Part shown: positions 62,108-64,000 of the stretch, piece by piece
How the letters are laid out: every line of letters starts with the position of its first letter
Position numbering within the stretch: the first letter of the stretch is position 1
Origin: Leadbetterella lacustris
Lineage (GTDB): Bacteria > Bacteroidota > Bacteroidia > Cytophagales > Spirosomataceae
DNA: 64,000 bases
Assembly (NCBI GenBank): GCA_965234335.1
Contig: OZ248424.1
Coordinates: 310,001 to 374,000 of the forward strand
Direction: 5' to 3'
Position numbers and translations under genes: made by a program
Notes under the pieces: generated by a model
What the model was told of the DNA's origin: nothing
Seen by the model: the letters and a program-made list of their open reading frames with translations, nothing else
Databases searched by the model: none

Positions 62108-64000
62108 ATGAAAAGTATAAACTTCGAAAGCCTTAGAAATGGTTTTAAAGGTGAGATTTTTGAAGATAAGGTTATGCGGACGCTTTATGCCACAGATGCC
62201 TCTGCCTACAGAGAGTTTCCACTGGGTGTTGTTTTTCCTCAAGACCGCAACGACATTGAACAACTCATATCATTTGCCAATAAACATAAAACCACGCTAA
62301 TTCCTCGAACAGCAGGAACCTCCTTGGCTGGACAAGTAGTGGGAAACGGTATAATTGTGGACGTTTCAAAGACTTTTACAGAAATATTAGAGATAAATAA
62401 GTCTGAATCGTGGGTGAGGCTCCAGCCAGCAGTGGTGAGAGACGAGCTCAATATGTTCCTGAAGCCGCAAGGTTTGTTTTTTGGACCAGAAACCTCCACC
62501 GCCAACCGTGCTATGTTGGGTGGAATGGTGGGAAATAATTCATGTGGATCTAACTCAGTTATATATGGTAGTGCCCGTGAGCACCTGATGGAAGTACAGG
62601 GATATCTGAGCGATGGAAGTTTTGTGACTTTTAAAGATATTTCAAAGGCAGAATTTGAGGACAAAATCTCGGAAATTAAAACCAAAAACACGCTTTCTCT
62701 TGAAGATAAAGTATATCTGAATGCCTATGAAACGCTATCGGAGAAGTCAAATCAAGACGAAATAAGGGAGCAATTCCCGAAAAGAAGCATTCCCAGACGT
62801 AACACGGGTTATGCGATAGACGAACTTTTAGAAACCGAGGTATTTAATGAAAACTCAACCGAGAAATTCAATTTCTGCAAACTGATAGCGGGTTCTGAAG
62901 GCACGCTGATGTTTATCACAGAAATGAAACTCCATGTAAATCCTCTACCTCCTAAATTCCAAGGTGTAGTGGCCGTACATTGCGAAACCATTGACGACTC
63001 GCTAAAAGCCAATTTGATAGCACTGAAATACAAACCAAGTGCGGTAGAGCTGATGGATCACTATATATTGGAATGTACAAAAGCCAACAAAGAGCAGATG
63101 GCCAATCGGTTTTTTGTAGAAGGCGACCCGGGTGCTTTGCTTTGTGTAGAGATTTCTAGAGATTCTATAGAGGAGGTGAACAAATTGGCCGCTGAGATGG
63201 AGGCTGAAATGCGGGCAGCCGGACTTGGCTACCATTTTCCAATACTGTTTGGTGATGATATAAAAAAATGTTGGACTTTGAGAAAAGCTGGTCTGGGATT
63301 ACTTTCAAATTTGCCGGGGGACGAAAAAGCAGTGGCCGTAATTGAAGATACAGCGGTTGACGTAAACGATTTGCCAGAATTTATCAGAGAATTTAATGAG
63401 ATTCTGACCAAAAACAACATGTACAGTGTGCATTATGCACATGCCAGCACGGGCGAGCTGCACTTGCGACCTATAATCAATCTTAAAACCCAAGAAGGCA
63501 AAGGCCAATTCAGACTGATAGCTGAGGAAATATCGACTTTAGTAAAAAAATACAAAGGCTCGCTTTCAGGCGAACATGGCGACGGCAGACTCCGTGGGGA
63601 GTTTATCAAACAACAGATAGGTGAGAAAAACTATGCTTTAATCAAAAACTTGAAGAAAGTGTGGGACCCAAACAATGTCTTCAATGCCAACAAAATTGTG
63701 GACACTCCTCCTATGGATGAGTATTTGAGATATTCGGCAGGGCAGGTAACGCCACACTTTGAGACCATGTTTAGGTTTAAAGACCAAGACATTCTGCAAC
63801 ACGCCGAACAATGCAACGGATCCGGCGATTGCCGAAAGTCGCACCTGAGTGGCGGCACCATGTGTCCGTCTTACATGGCCACCAAAAGCGAAAAAGATAC
63901 TACAAGGGCCAGAGCCAATATTCTCAGAGAAACACTCACACAATCCGATAAACTCAACAGATTTGACTCTAAGGAAATAAAGGAAGTTTTAGACCTCTGT
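62108..64000 (+). CDS. FAD-linked oxidase with C-terminal 4Fe-4S domain (D-lactate/glycolate dehydrogenase-like), partial
   Basis: The frame is open from ATG 62108 to the window edge (631 residues); the C-terminus is cut off. The N-terminal FAD-binding domain shows FPQDRNDIEQLISFANKH and PRTAGTSLAGQVVGNGIIVD, FFGPETSTANRAMLGGMVGN and NSCGSNSVIYG. The FAD-oxidase C-terminal domain shows VELMDHYILE, HYAHASTGELHLRPI and SGEHGDGRLRGEFI. Near residue 565 an iron-sulfur region begins (CNGSGDCRKS, GGTMCPSYMAT). This fusion of GlcD-like and GlcF/GlpC-like parts is common in Bacteroidota; it probably oxidises a 2-hydroxy acid and passes electrons to menaquinone. The start has a TATCTTTG box at 62073-62080. 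It is divergent from susC. Confidence 0.93.
   Translation, partial: MKSINFESLRNGFKGEIFEDKVMRTLYATDASAYREFPLGVVFPQDRNDIEQLISFANKHKTTLIPRTAGTSLAGQVVGNGIIVDVSKTFTEILEINKSESWVRLQPAVVRDELNMFLKPQGLFFGPETSTANRAMLGGMVGNNSCGSNSVIYGSAREHLMEVQGYLSDGSFVTFKDISKAEFEDKISEIKTKNTLSLEDKVYLNAYETLSEKSNQDEIREQFPKRSIPRRNTGYAIDELLETEVFNENSTEKFNFCKLIAGSEGTLMFITEMKLHVNPLPPKFQGVVAVHCETIDDSLKANLIALKYKPSAVELMDHYILECTKANKEQMANRFFVEGDPGALLCVEISRDSIEEVNKLAAEMEAEMRAAGLGYHFPILFGDDIKKCWTLRKAGLGLLSNLPGDEKAVAVIEDTAVDVNDLPEFIREFNEILTKNNMYSVHYAHASTGELHLRPIINLKTQEGKGQFRLIAEEISTLVKKYKGSLSGEHGDGRLRGEFIKQQIGEKNYALIKNLKKVWDPNNVFNANKIVDTPPMDEYLRYSAGQVTPHFETMFRFKDQDILQHAEQCNGSGDCRKSHLSGGTMCPSYMATKSEKDTTRARANILRETLTQSDKLNRFDSKEIKEVLDLC

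Noticed and set aside
1..64000. tRNA, rRNA, CRISPR arrays, replication origin
   Set aside because: Looked for cloverleaf and spaced-repeat patterns and DnaA-box clusters, notably in the spacers at 10.0-10.7, 21.7-22.0, 24.3-25.2 and 61.8-62.1 kb; none convincing by eye.

Overview
The window looks like chromosomal DNA of a Bacteroidota member, most likely order Cytophagales. The reasons are: repeated promoter -7 boxes of the Bacteroidota type (TAnnTTTG); a SusC/SusD pair; paired DUF4249 lipoprotein and TonB-dependent receptor genes (twice); a type IX secretion (T9SS) C-terminal tail; a DUF1080 protein; a GH29 fucosidase; many Cys-anchored lipoproteins; and an AT-rich composition. The closest genus cannot be fixed from sequence alone. 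I found no tRNA, rRNA or CRISPR array.

Layout. 1-2.9 kb: GH29 alpha-L-fucosidase, a DUF1080 protein, and a small membrane protein broken at a run of eight T. 2.9-10 kb: housekeeping genes (dnaN, psd, rnhB), a large membrane-TPR protein and an MFS transporter. 10.5-21.7 kb: rplK-rplA-rplJ-rplL-rpoB-rpoC, without secE-nusG in front, with a good promoter, a leader of about 210 nt, a structured rplK-rplA spacer and a terminator/attenuator between rplL and rpoB. 21.4-24.3 kb: a segment with a 2.6 kb period, flanked by two copies of the 3' end of rpoC with its terminator. It carries a decayed T9SS-exported protein gene and an outer-membrane barrel gene, and is followed by a relic of a REP-associated tyrosine transposase (RAYT). 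25.2-32.7 kb: an HGSNAT-like membrane acyltransferase, a PBP4-type D-Ala-D-Ala carboxypeptidase, prfA, rdgB, an AraC regulator, menB and a lipoprotein.

32.7-41.1 kb is an accessory region on the minus strand built from repeated modules. Three copies of a Crp-like regulator cassette (one intact at 37.7-38.3 kb, one frameshifted at 40.4-41.0 kb, one reduced to its ends at 32.8-33.0 kb) bracket two sets of cell-surface genes: a lipoprotein plus a barrel, and a lipoprotein plus a TonB receptor, a DUF4249 protein and a small lipoprotein.

41.1-64 kb: mraY; a large S9 peptidase overlapping a voltage-gated K+ channel; a second DUF4249/TonB receptor pair; a minus-strand SusC-SusD-lipoprotein-VCBS-VCBS operon for uptake or display of an unknown polymer, without a hydrolase; and the first 631 codons of an FAD/4Fe-4S oxidoreductase running off the right edge.

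The most unusual points are: the rpoC 3'-end duplication, whose coding part differs only at synonymous sites although the adjoining non-coding part is far more diverged; a heptanucleotide repeat placed to switch the reading frame of the decayed secreted protein; the RAYT relic together with a REP-like palindrome inside the ribosomal-protein operon; and the Crp-led repeated surface modules.
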